A stretch of 64,000 bases of DNA from Acidobacteriota bacterium. Lineage in GTDB: Bacteria; Acidobacteriota; Terriglobia; Acidiferrales; UBA7541. Position 1 is the stretch's first letter. Each line of letters begins with the position of its first letter. A program made the translations under genes and the position numbers. Location of the stretch: positions 79,553-143,552 of the forward strand of contig JABCZJ010000014.1 in the NCBI GenBank assembly GCA_013289715.1. Reading direction: 5' to 3'. The notes under the pieces were generated by a model, which was given only the letters and a program-made list of their open reading frames with translations, made no database searches and was not told where the DNA came from. Below are positions 16,954-24,981 of this stretch, one piece after another.

Positions 16954-17455
16954 CACCTGTCCTGTGACTCTGGCGTCTGCCGGACGGACACCATTCCAGA
17001 TACGCAAAGCGCCAATTCATGAGAGGCATGCCAGCTGCCAAAAGATGCTGAAGCTTTATCCTGGGATTATCGCCGACTGAATTCAAGAAGGTGGGAACGC
17101 AAGGGCCGCCCTGCCTGCCGGCGGAATTCCGTAGAAGGGACGCCAGCAGGAGGGTTTGGACGGGTTGGATAGATGCCCCGGCTCCTTTTTTGTGGAACCG
17201 TCGTCCCCGCAATCGCAGCTTCCAACCCGCACATCCATTTTCGCCATATCCTCAAACAGAACCAATGGCGCTGCCGGTTCAAAAATTCCAGTACGCGGGT
17301 TTTGGTACTAGGTAAACTACGTTAAGCAAGCGCATTCTAAGTCATTCTATTATAACAAGTTACAATGATATCGAGGGCCTGATCGTGTGGCCGGGGTGGG
17401 AACAGCCGCAGCTGCCCCGCTTGGCGACCACGCCTTCAGAGGGCAGAATTTGTTT
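16954..17455. other. 500-nt stretch without a recognised gene
   Basis: It holds the upstream region of the START-like gene and the 3' side of ppc. A GC-rich part (17080-17200) and an AT-rich part (17290-17370) are visible. Short open frames lack family character and I see no RNA gene. Confidence 0.4.
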
Positions 17456-20296
17456 CTAACCGGTGTTATGCAGACCCGCCGCTATGCCGTTGATCGTCGC
17501 ACCCAGCGCGTAGTTGAGCCCGTCGCTGGGTGTGTCCGCTCGCTTCCGGCGCAGCAGCTCGACCTGAATCAAGCTCATCGGGTCCACATAGGGATTACGC
17601 AGCCGGATGGATTGCGATAGGACCGAGTTACCTTCCAGCAGCCCGCTCTGGCCCGTTACGACCAGCAGCATCCGTCGCGTGCGCTCGAACTCGTCGGCCA
17701 ATATTCGGAAAACTCTGTCGCGCAGGCCGGCGTCGTGCACCAAAGTGCTGGCATAAAGGCGCGCAATGTTCAGGTCCGCCTTGGCCATGGCGATTTCCAC
17801 GTTGCGCACCAGATCCGAAAACAGCGTGAAGTGCCGCATCATTTCTTTCAGCCGCTTTTCCTGCTCTGGCCCTTTCGCCGCAAAACGCTGCAACGCGTAG
17901 CCCACCGCAAACCACGCCGGCACCGCGTGGCGGCTTTGCATCCACCCGAAAACCCACGGAATCGCCCGCAAATCTTCCAGACGGCGGCTTTGCGTGCGAC
18001 GCGCCGGCCGCGAACCCATCCGCGCATGCTCGAGTTCGTTCACCGGCGTGGCTTGTTCGAAATAATCCAGTACGTCCGCGTTCTCCGCGATGTGCCGCCG
18101 GTAGTGCGCATATGCATCGCGGGAGATTTCTTCCATCGCGTCGTCCCACTGGCGGTCCGCGCCCGCCGCCGGACCATCCGGCCGCGTCAACGCTTCCAGT
18201 GAAGCGGCGATCATCAGTTCCAGATTCCATTCGGCCAGCACCGGATCGGAATATTTCCAATTCAGCACTTCGCCCTGTTCGGTGAGTCGCATTTCGCCGG
18301 AAAAATCTCCCACGGGCTGCGCCAGAATCGCGCGATGCGTGGGGCCACCGCCGCGTCCGACGGTGCCGCCGCGCCCGTGAAACAGCCGCAGCTGCACGCC
18401 GCATTCCCGCGCTACGGCGTGCAGCGCACGATGCGCCTTGTGCAGTTCCCACGTACTCGTCAGCATCCCGCCGTCTTTGTTCGAATCCGAATAGCCGAGC
18501 ATTACTTCCTGGCGCCGCCCCCACGAATCGAGCAGGTGTTGATACTCCGGAGCCGTCCACACGCACCGCATCGTTTCCGCCGCCGCCCGCAGCGACACAA
18601 TGGATTCGAACAACGGAACAGGAAGAAGCCCGGGATCGCTCGCAGAGCCTGCCACATTCACGCCGCTGATCTCCGCCAGGCGCAACAAAGCGAAGACGTC
18701 GCGCTCGGATTCCGTCCCGCTAATCACATAAGCGCGAATCGCTTCCGGCGCGTAGGTCTTTTTCAGTTGCGCGATCGTGCGCAAAGTATCCAGCAGCTCG
18801 GTGGTTTCCGCGGACAGACCCGCCAGGACTTCCTTCCGCGCGCCCGCCCTACTCGCGTTATCGGAAGCTCCGGCAGCCTGCAATTCGGCCAAAGCCTTCG
18901 CATGCACTTGTGCGTGCTGACGAATATCCAGCGTGTGCAGATGAAAACCGAAAGTCCGGAGCTTGCGCAGCACCGGATCAATCAGCAGCTCCGCCAGGCG
19001 TTGCCCGCGGTTTGCGACCAGGCTCGCGCGCAACAGCAAAAAATCGCGCTCCAGTTCCTGCGCAGTCGCGTATGCATTGGCGTGGCGTGGCTCCTCGCGC
19101 GTGAGCCGCATACGAATCCGCAGAAAATCCAGAAAGTGCCGGTTGAGTTCCGGCTCTGAAATCCATTTCCCGCGCGCAGGCTCGGCGCCCATTTTCGTTT
19201 CATACGCTTCCACCGCCGCCCGCAACTCCGCCGAGCAGCCTGTTTGGCGCAGCGAAGAACTGAGCTCGTCGATCAACCGCTGGATCTCCAGGCTGTAATG
19301 GTCCAGAATGACGTTCCGCGCGAGCGCCAGCGCATCTGCCGTACAATCCGGCTGGATCAGCGGATTGCCGTCGCGATCCCCGCCAATCCACGAACCGAAA
19401 TACAGCAGCTCAGGAAGCTCATCACGATTCAGCGCACGGCCGTAAACTTCCGCAAAAGATTCCGCCAGCTCCGCGTACAGACGCGGCAGCGTCTCGAAAA
19501 GCGTCATCGGATAAAAATCCAGGCCCATACGCACTTCGTCAATCACGCCCGGCTTTTTCATGCGCACTTCATCCGTCTGCCACAGCGAAGTGATTTCCGC
19601 GAGAATCAACGATTCGTATTCAGCCGCATCGGCTGGCGAGAGCGGCAGCCGGTCCAGATCTTCCAGGTACTGCGCGATGCGCCGTCTTTTCAGCAGCACG
19701 GTGCGCCGCGCCACCTCCGTCGGATGTGCGGTGAATACCGGCACGATGCGCACTTTGCGCAACGCAGCCAGCGCGTCCGCGGCGGAAATTCCTGCGGCGC
19801 GCATGCGCAGCAAGGTTCCGCGAAACGACCCGGCCAGCGCCGGCTGTTCGCTGTGCAGTTTGGCCGCGCGCCGCCGCCGCTTGCGATGATTGGTTTCCGC
19901 CAGGTTGGTCAGCTCGAAATAAATTGCAAATGCTTTGGTCACGCGGTAGGCGTCTTCCACTTCCAACCGCGCGATCTTCTCGCGGGCTTCCGCCAAGAGC
20001 GCATTTTCGGTCTGGGACGGTTCCGCTGCTGCTGCGGCAGCCGGCAATTGCTCGCGCTGCTGAATCAACAGGCGGCGGAGTTGCTCCACCACCTCCAGCA
20101 AGGGACCGCCCGCCTGCTCCACCAGCACTTTCCCCAGCAACATTCCCAGCGAGCGCACATCGCGCCGCAGCGGAATTTCCTTGGCGTCATCGCTGGTGCC
20201 CGCGGCGAGTTCCTCCAGCCGATCGTATTGATCGTCCGGGCTCCACAGCGGCGCGCTGTCTGAGGGTGCCATGTCATATGATGAAGGCACCGCCAC
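17456..20296 (-). CDS. ppc: Phosphoenolpyruvate carboxylase
   Basis: Carboxylates PEP to oxaloacetate, refilling the TCA cycle. It has 946 residues, near the usual 880-960. Conserved catalytic blocks are present in order: VFTAHPTEVARRT with the catalytic His, GSWIGGDRDGNP, GYSDSNKDGGM, and LFHGRGGTVGRGGGPTH. The C-terminus ends LHNTG, the conserved NTG that closes the allosteric site. The start at 20296 or an in-frame ATG at 20269 are both possible; the first 30 residues are not conserved. Single gene; a palindromic repeat lies just upstream. Confidence 0.97.
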   Translation of the reverse strand: MAVPSSYDMAPSDSAPLWSPDDQYDRLEELAAGTSDDAKEIPLRRDVRSLGMLLGKVLVEQAGGPLLEVVEQLRRLLIQQREQLPAAAAAAEPSQTENALLAEAREKIARLEVEDAYRVTKAFAIYFELTNLAETNHRKRRRRAAKLHSEQPALAGSFRGTLLRMRAAGISAADALAALRKVRIVPVFTAHPTEVARRTVLLKRRRIAQYLEDLDRLPLSPADAAEYESLILAEITSLWQTDEVRMKKPGVIDEVRMGLDFYPMTLFETLPRLYAELAESFAEVYGRALNRDELPELLYFGSWIGGDRDGNPLIQPDCTADALALARNVILDHYSLEIQRLIDELSSSLRQTGCSAELRAAVEAYETKMGAEPARGKWISEPELNRHFLDFLRIRMRLTREEPRHANAYATAQELERDFLLLRASLVANRGQRLAELLIDPVLRKLRTFGFHLHTLDIRQHAQVHAKALAELQAAGASDNASRAGARKEVLAGLSAETTELLDTLRTIAQLKKTYAPEAIRAYVISGTESERDVFALLRLAEISGVNVAGSASDPGLLPVPLFESIVSLRAAAETMRCVWTAPEYQHLLDSWGRRQEVMLGYSDSNKDGGMLTSTWELHKAHRALHAVARECGVQLRLFHGRGGTVGRGGGPTHRAILAQPVGDFSGEMRLTEQGEVLNWKYSDPVLAEWNLELMIAASLEALTRPDGPAAGADRQWDDAMEEISRDAYAHYRRHIAENADVLDYFEQATPVNELEHARMGSRPARRTQSRRLEDLRAIPWVFGWMQSRHAVPAWFAVGYALQRFAAKGPEQEKRLKEMMRHFTLFSDLVRNVEIAMAKADLNIARLYASTLVHDAGLRDRVFRILADEFERTRRMLLVVTGQSGLLEGNSVLSQSIRLRNPYVDPMSLIQVELLRRKRADTPSDGLNYALGATINGIAAGLHNTG

Positions 20297-20352
20297 AACC
20301 CCGCAAGGCCTGTCGGCTCACTTCGTTGATCGCCAGCCTCCCGATCTGCAGT

Positions 20353-20377
20353 AGGGGCGGGTCTCAGACCCGCCCCT
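20353..20377. repeat. Dispersed palindrome AGGGGCGGGTCT-C-AGACCCGCCCCT
   Basis: A perfect 25-bp palindrome with 12-bp arms and a one-base centre. Related copies lie at 1-15 (partial), 37439-37464 and 52650-52674, all outside genes. Confidence 0.9.
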
Positions 20378-20493
20378 CGCGCTGTCGCTGTCATTGCGGT
20401 TCCGCCACGCCTGTTCCAATCCGGCCCCTCTCCCCTTAACAATCTACAAGTCCGAGATAACATTTCACCTGTAGCGCGCCTAGGGGAGAGTCC

Positions 20494-20769
20494 ATGAGCC
20501 CGGCCGTCGAAATCCTGCAAGGCACCCTCGCTCTTCTGATTCTCAAAACACTCGCGCTCGAGCCCATGCACGGCTGGGGCATTGCCCAACGCATCCAGCA
20601 AGCCTCGCGCGACATCCTGCAAATCCAGCAAGGTTCGCTCTACCCCGCGCTCTATCGCCTCGCCAGGTTCTACACCCTCACGAAAACTGGCCGCCAGCAA
20701 CTCGAAAGGGAAATGGCGGACTGGAAGCAAATGTCCACCGCCGTTGCACTGATCTTGCAACGCGTGTAG
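20494..20769 (+). CDS. PadR-family regulator lacking the wing segment
   Basis: A 91-residue relative of the short PadR regulators that accompany ADOP permeases in acidobacteria. The helix-turn-helix part is intact (LQGTLALLILKTLALEPMHG, then IQQGSLYPALYRL). The sequence then jumps from LYRLA directly to RFYTLTKTGRQQLERE. Normal members carry about 20 residues there that form the wing hairpin (of the type EQQGWI...ENNRRAK). The in-frame loss of the wing should weaken DNA binding. It is followed 12 nt later by the remnant of its partner permease gene, so the locus looks decayed. Confidence 0.8.
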   Translation: MSPAVEILQGTLALLILKTLALEPMHGWGIAQRIQQASRDILQIQQGSLYPALYRLARFYTLTKTGRQQLEREMADWKQMSTAVALILQRV

Positions 20770-20781
20770 GAGGCACAGGCG

Positions 20782-21259
20782 ATGAGCAACCGGCGGCGCT
20801 GGTTTTCAGGCAGGAAAAAGTGGGAGCAGGATATGCAAGACGAGCTGCGTTTCCACATCGAGCGGCAAACCGCATCATCCTATTGGGCGTGTTCGCGGGC
20901 CTGGCGTTGCGCCTGGCGTCCATCGGAATCTACGGCGTGATTTCCTATTCGGTCGTTCGGCGTGTGCATGAGATTGGGGTTCGCATGGCGCTGGGCGCGG
21001 AGAGGCGCGACGTTTTTCGCATGATGATCGGGCAGGGTCTTCGGCTGGTTCTGGCTGCAGTCGCGATCGGCGCCGCGACCCCGCTCATTCTCGCCCGGCT
21101 GCTATCGAGTTTCTCACACCTGCTCTACGGCGTTGGCGCAAGCGATCCGGGTACGTTTCTCGTCGTCTTGGTAGTCTTGACCGGCGTCGCGATCCTGGCG
21201 TGCTACATCCCCGCCGCGCCATGCGTGTGGATCCGATGGTAGCGCTGTGGCACGAGTAA
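20782..21259 (+). pseudogene. Remnant of an ADOP-type ABC permease
   Basis: The frame starting at 20782 encodes the typical ADOP N-terminus (WEQDMQDELRFHIERQT) but stops at 20940. From about 20880 another frame encodes the C-terminal FtsX-like domain (GIYGVISYSVVRRVHEIGVR, ALGAERRDVFRMMIGQGLRL). A deletion has removed about 700 residues and joined the ends out of frame near 20870-20880. A second small deletion near 21220 shifts the end; the original tail (MRVDPMVAL...HE, stop at 21259) survives in a third frame. Intact members are about 800 residues. It cannot make a working transporter. Confidence 0.85.
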
Positions 21260-21335
21260 CGCAGTTACGAGGATTTGGAAATGAGTGGCAGCGTCCGGCG
21301 GCCAATCGGCTACAACGCGCTGCTGTGGCGCCATT

Positions 21336-21731
21336 TCACGGATTGCTTGTTACGTCCACCTTCTCCGTGCTTTCCGGCGGCATGCGCAGCGTCAGTTCCG
21401 TGGTCTTCTTCGGACGAATCACAATGTGCTTGCTCCAGTCCGAAAATTGCCCTTTCGAGTACGCACGCAGGTCGTATTGCCCTGCATCAAACCGCGCAAA
21501 TTCATAATGTCCGCTGGAATCGGTGTGCGTAGCGTGCGGCTTTAGTCCGTCGGAAGTCTGAATGGTCACACTCGCTTCGCCCACAGGCTTGCCGTGGGCA
21601 TCCAGCACGGTTCCCGCCACCGTTCCCAAGCCTCGCGCGAATTGAGCCCGAACCGTTGCCGCGCCGAATGTCAACGACATCAACAACGCCAGCGACGCAA
21701 GCACCGTCAGAACCAGGACACTTCGTTTCAT
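21336..21731 (-). CDS. Small secreted protein with a CarboxypepD_reg-like domain
   Basis: A 131-residue exported protein. Signal peptide: MKRSVLVLTVLASLALLMSL, ending near VRAQ. The body is one seven-stranded Ig-like domain of the carboxypeptidase regulatory type: GTVAGTVLDAHGKPVGEASV, then DSSGHYEFARFDAGQYDLRA, then LTLRMPPE. Such domains often bind or present ligands on the surface. The neighbour at 21854-22204 has the same layout, so the two look like a tandem duplication that has diverged. Confidence 0.8.
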   Translation of the reverse strand: MKRSVLVLTVLASLALLMSLTFGAATVRAQFARGLGTVAGTVLDAHGKPVGEASVTIQTSDGLKPHATHTDSSGHYEFARFDAGQYDLRAYSKGQFSDWSKHIVIRPKKTTELTLRMPPESTEKVDVTSNP

Positions 21732-21853
21732 AGCGCACCCCGGGATGTATCTGCCTACAATCTTACGCGGGCCTTTCGCGCAGCGTCGCGGTCACACGGC
21801 GCAATGTTCTCGATTAGGAACTCCTGTTCGCGCGGACAGGCGAACACCGCAAA

Positions 21854-22204
21854 TTATTTCGGCGATGATGATTTTACAGACAAGCGCAGCACGAGTTCGG
21901 TCTGCTTGCCGGTGCTCACTTCCACGTTGTGTTTCCACTCGCTCCACGCGCCATCGTGGTACGCGCGCGCGTCGTAGTAGCCATGCTGCAGATCCGGGAA
22001 GAAAAATCGTCCTTGCTGGTTGGTAGTGGTCAGCTGGGGGTGGTCGCCGCCGGCGTTCTGTGATGTGACCCGCGCGCCCACCACCGGCTTGCCGTTCGTT
22101 CCGATCACTGTTCCGGCCAGCGTTCCCATTCCTCCGTCGTCATGCGCGGCGGTGGCAAACGGAAGCATCGCGGTGCACAGCAGAATCAGGAAATAACGTC
22201 TCAT
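21854..22204 (-). CDS. Small secreted CarboxypepD_reg-like protein, paralogue
   Basis: A 116-residue exported protein starting MRRYFLILLCTAMLPFATAA. Its domain reads GTLAGTVIGTNGKPVVGARV, TNQQGRFFFPDLQHGYYDAR and KQTELVLRLSV, which aligns block by block with the neighbour at 21336-21731. An in-frame start at 22213 would add three residues. The 122-nt gap between the two suggests separate ribosome entry but possible cotranscription. Function unknown. Confidence 0.8.
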   Translation of the reverse strand: MRRYFLILLCTAMLPFATAAHDDGGMGTLAGTVIGTNGKPVVGARVTSQNAGGDHPQLTTTNQQGRFFFPDLQHGYYDARAYHDGAWSEWKHNVEVSTGKQTELVLRLSVKSSSPK

Positions 22205-22337
22205 GGAGAGCACTCCTGAATGGCTCTACACGCGATTTTACGCCGTAGGCAAGGGTCGCACAGCCGCGCGCAGCACAGGTGTAGTCGAAGAGGAACTCCT
22301 GTTCGCCGGGACAGGCGAATATACGGGCAACCGCGGC

Positions 22338-23438
22338 CTAATATTTGTAGTGTTTGCTCGCGGCGGCGTGCGCGGGTTGCTCCATGCGCCCGCTATCGGG
22401 GCTGACGCCGCGCTCGAGCGCCAGAGAATATGTGAGCAGCTGCAGCGGAATCAGGTGCACGAATGCCGCCAGCCATTCCGGCGCTTCCGGAACCTGCAGA
22501 ATTTGCTCCGCGGACAGATCGTGATTCGCCGATGGCACCGTTATCGCCGCACGCGGCATTTTCAATTCGCCCGCCGCGCGCAGAATCTGCCGTCCGCGCT
22601 CGTCCGTCGCGCCGCCCGTGAATAATCCGACGAGCGATCCGCGCGCGTCCGTCTCCGAAAACGGCCCGTGCAGGATTTCTTCGGTTTCAAATCCCTCCGC
22701 CGCGATGTAACAAGCTTCCTTGATCTTCAATGCCGCTTCGCTGGCGGTAGCCCATGCCGCGCCTGAGCCGAAAATCTCAATTCGTGGCAGTTCCGCCACG
22801 CGCTTCGCCAGTTCGCGTGCGGCAGGCTCAAGTTGCCGCGCCTCACGCAGCAAATCAGGCACGCGCTCCAACGCCTCGACAGGCCGCGCTCCCGCGAGCA
22901 ATCTTTTTTTCTCGACCACCCGCGCGATCAGTAGTGCCAGCGCCGCAAGCGCGGTGGTATAGCTTTTCGTGTAAGCGAAAGCTATTTCCTGCTCGCAAGT
23001 CTGAATGTGAAAATCAGCGCCACGCACTCCGTCGCTGCTTGTTGGACCACTCAGCTGGCCGGTGATCACCACCGTCAGCGCCCCGGCCGCACGCGCCATG
23101 CGCAATGCCTCGATGGACGCCGTGGTGGTGGCGGTGTGGGTAATCACGATCACGGCGTCTCGGGCACCAAACGCAATCGGGTGATGCACCAGCTCGAACG
23201 ACTGTTCGCAGTGCGCCAAGAAGCGCCCGCCGCTGCATTCCCGCATCCAGCTTTCCGCCACGCGCGCCGCATGCAGCGAAGTTCCGATCCCCACGAATGT
23301 GATGCGCTCCTTCTGCGCCACGGCATCTGCCGCGCGTTCGATCTCCGCGCGCTGCCCCAGCACGCGCTCGATCAATTCCGGCTGCGCATGAATTGCTTCA
23401 TAAACGTAATAGGGGTGAGCCGTGCGCATCTCAGGCAT
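22338..23438 (-). CDS. SIS-domain sugar isomerase/deaminase-like protein
   Basis: A 366-residue protein with two SIS domains, like the isomerase half of GlmS but without the glutaminase half. Visible parts: FVGIGTSLHAARVAESWMRE and VITHTATTTASIEALRMARA in domain 1; IEIFGSGAAWATASEAALKI and KEACYIAAEGFETEEILHGP in domain 2. The latter resembles the GlmS KE...E.LKHGP signature. It probably acts on an amino-sugar phosphate. The start MPEMRTAHPYYVYEAI at 23438 has GGAG upstream. It is divergent from the 87-residue gene. glmM lies 20 kb away, so no operon link is shown. Confidence 0.85.
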   Translation of the reverse strand: MPEMRTAHPYYVYEAIHAQPELIERVLGQRAEIERAADAVAQKERITFVGIGTSLHAARVAESWMRECSGGRFLAHCEQSFELVHHPIAFGARDAVIVITHTATTTASIEALRMARAAGALTVVITGQLSGPTSSDGVRGADFHIQTCEQEIAFAYTKSYTTALAALALLIARVVEKKRLLAGARPVEALERVPDLLREARQLEPAARELAKRVAELPRIEIFGSGAAWATASEAALKIKEACYIAAEGFETEEILHGPFSETDARGSLVGLFTGGATDERGRQILRAAGELKMPRAAITVPSANHDLSAEQILQVPEAPEWLAAFVHLIPLQLLTYSLALERGVSPDSGRMEQPAHAAASKHYKY

Positions 23439-23513
23439 TTGATTTTTCTCCGCTCGCGTTATATTGGTTCTGTTGTTTTCGTGGCCGCTCATTTTAGCGG
23501 AACAGGAGCCGGA

Positions 23514-23777
23514 ATGCCTCGTTACCTCTCGCAACACACGCTCGCGTGCCTCACGCGCCAGGGCGCCGAAGAACTCGCGCGCCGCGTGCATGCCGCCAAG
23601 CAGGTAACCGCGCGCCGCGTGCTCGTCAACATGCAGGAGGGAAAAATGCTCGTGGAGTTCGACGCTCCGGGCCGTGAAGAAATCGAGAAGTGGTTCGCCG
23701 CGGAGAAATTCCACTTCGACTGGCTCTTGCGCATCGAATTCGAAACCAGCGACGGCACGCTAAAAGCCATCACCTAA
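23514..23777 (+). CDS. Conserved-looking 87-residue protein of unknown function
   Basis: It starts MPRYLSQHTLACLTRQGAEE with AGGAG 5 nt upstream, a strong ribosome site. The protein alternates helices and strands: a first helix to about residue 28, strand VTARRVLVNMQEGKMLVEFD, helix REEIEKWFAAEKF, and strand LLRIEFETSD. The plan recalls small ferredoxin-like folds such as DUF4242, but I cannot assign a family. It is divergently placed from the SIS isomerase with about 75 nt between the starts, so the two may share a control region. Confidence 0.7.
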   Translation: MPRYLSQHTLACLTRQGAEELARRVHAAKQVTARRVLVNMQEGKMLVEFDAPGREEIEKWFAAEKFHFDWLLRIEFETSDGTLKAIT

Positions 23778-23828
23778 CAGGAAATAGACCGCAGGAAGCT
23801 CGTCGTTCGTAGCGTGAGCCCAATCCAA

Positions 23829-24345
23829 TCACTTGGAGATTTTTCGCATCATGGCCATCGCTTCGCCGTCCCCGACGATGCTCTTGCGGTTTAGCAAAAC
23901 AATCATTTCGCGAACAATGTCACGCAGCTCCTGGTCGGCGCCTGAGGCGATCTCGGCCGGCGCCGCGAAAGTGGGCACCGCGGGCGCAGGCGGATCCGGT
24001 TCCACCAGTGTCCCGCCAGTCCCCTCGTTCAAGCAAGATTCCAGCACGCGGACCTGCTCAGGCTCCGTCGCAGTGAACATCAGTCCCATGCCCATCGCGT
24101 TCAGTGAATCAACCACCTTCGCCTTCGTCCTGAATGTTCGGCCGTCTCGCGTGATCGTCAAGATCACCACAGCGTTCAGCGCGAACGGGCTGATGGCATC
24201 CATATAGCTGCCCCTCCGGCCAATATCGGAAAGCCTGCCCGTTATCTGCAGGATTGCCTTGATATCAAAATGCTCCCGCGCTGGCCGAAAGCGGAAAGCG
24301 CGGAGTACTGCGCTTTTTGAGCAAAAGCGACGACCGTCGGGTCAT
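23829..24345 (-). pseudogene. PilZ-domain gene split by a +1 frameshift
   Basis: Two frames together make one PilZ protein of about 171 residues. The first (ATG 24345, TGA at 24267-24265) encodes MTRRSSLLLKKRSTPRFPLS, containing the c-di-GMP RxxxR motif (RSTPR). The second continues from GAT 24266 with ILQITGRLSDIGRRGSYMDA, which carries the DxSxxG-like motif (DIGRRG), and the PilZ strands up to GMGLMFTATEPEQVRVL, then a Pro/Ala linker and a helix. The junction reads TTT TGA T after GGGAG CA, close to the prfB programmed-frameshift layout. Either a real recoding site, a recent mutation, or a one-base error in a T4 run. An ATG at 24203 would give a truncated 124-residue protein. Confidence 0.75.
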
Positions 24346-24712
24346 TTTCGACTCTTGCAAACGGATTCATCATCAGGCTTCACTCTGCTGAACAGATTTG
24401 AACCGAGCCGCGGTGCATCTGTAGAGATGGATGGCCGTCCTGCCCACGACCCTCTCGACCGCGCGTGCGGCCGTGCGGCGATCGCGGACCGTACGCACGG
24501 CGTCCCGGGCAGCGATGGCAGTTCCGCGCGGGAACGGCGCTGTGCGATTTGGCAGAAAGTTCGTGTTCCTCTCACAGCAGTCCGGGAAGGGGACTCAATT
24601 CCGGACACGATCCTGAGGGTCAAAATGGAGCAGCCTGCAACGAAGCACCGGTTTTCGGAAGGAAATTCAACTCTGTACCTACTTGGCGCACTCCCGCGCG
24701 CCGTCAGAATCG
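24346..24712. other. Intergenic stretch, no recognised gene
   Basis: Several frames stay open through this GC-rich region on both strands, but none has recognisable family sequence or a good ribosome site. It separates the PilZ gene from the cysteine attenuator. Confidence 0.4.
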
Positions 24713-24742
24713 TTTGCCATCCCCGCGGTTCGGGTGTAACCT
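24713..24742 (+). promoter_or_regulatory. Possible promoter of the cysteine attenuator
   Basis: TTTGCC (24713-24718) and TAACCT (24737-24742) are separated by 18 nt. Transcription would begin about 7 nt further on, at or next to the leader ATG (24749), so the leader ORF may be leaderless. Both boxes are weak, so this is a suggestion only. Confidence 0.35.
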
Positions 24743-24748
24743 CAGTTC

Positions 24749-24835
24749 ATGCAAATCTGCTGCCAGCGCTGCACCTGCTGTTGTTGTATGTGTTGCGCAG
24801 GTGTGTCTTCTGGCGCAGGGAGGCTAGGCAGCTAA
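24749..24835 (+). CDS. Cysteine-rich leader peptide (attenuator)
   Basis: A 28-codon ORF starting MQICCQRCTCCCCMCC and ending with TAA at 24835. Nine of codons 4-16 are Cys (five TGC/TGT in near succession at 24776-24796), a density not expected by chance. The tail is Gly/Ser rich. There is no ribosome site, but a start at the 5' end of the mRNA is possible. Its role would be to sense charged tRNA-Cys: ribosomes stall on the Cys codons when cysteine is short, leaving 24807-24815 free to form the antiterminator. Polycysteine leader ORFs with this role are known in mycobacteria, upstream of sulfur-related operons. Attenuation here is inferred from sequence. Confidence 0.8.
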   Translation: MQICCQRCTCCCCMCCAGVSSGAGRLGS

Positions 24836-24878
24836 GAACCGTAAACTAGCCCAGAAATTCCCGACCCACCGCCAGAAG
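24807..24878 (+). promoter_or_regulatory. Antiterminator pairing segments
   Basis: CTTCTGGCG (24807-24815, inside the leader ORF just after the Cys codons) is perfectly complementary to CGCCAGAAG (24870-24878), which is the inner 5' arm and loop of the terminator. The two pairings exclude each other. A second partial target, CCAGAA, lies at 24851-24856. TGCCAG (24761-24766, in the Cys-codon region) could pair with CTGGCG (24810-24815) when no ribosome is present, sequestering the antiterminator strand. Confidence 0.7.
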
Positions 24879-24902
24879 TTCCCGAGGCAGGTGGGTTTTT
24901 TG
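24864..24902 (+). terminator. Intrinsic terminator of the cysteine attenuator
   Basis: ACCCACC (24864-24870) pairs with GGTGGGT (24890-24896), extended by GCC/GGC (24871-24873 with 24886-24888) past a bulged A. It is followed directly by a run of T to 24901. It lies 29 nt after the leader stop and 80 nt before the sulfurtransferase gene, as expected for an attenuator. Confidence 0.85.
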
Positions 24903-24981
24903 TTGTACACACAAATTCTTGCAACGGTTGCGATAGCGAGCGCCTAATTTCGAAGAATGACTAACAACGAGGAGGCAGCAA

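Noticed and set aside
17085..17180. Cyclic-di-GMP (GEMM) riboswitch
   Set aside because: GGGAACGCAAGGGCC recalls the GEMM core, but it reads toward the 3' end of ppc, lacks the second stem with tetraloop, and no gene follows in that direction.
19244..20263. Long open frame on the plus strand across ppc
   Set aside because: Antisense to phosphoenolpyruvate carboxylase; composition only, no recognisable domain.
24259..24849. 196-codon plus-strand frame covering the PilZ 5' end and the cysteine leader
   Set aside because: It has no ribosome site or family sequence; the Cys leader lies in another frame with far stronger features.
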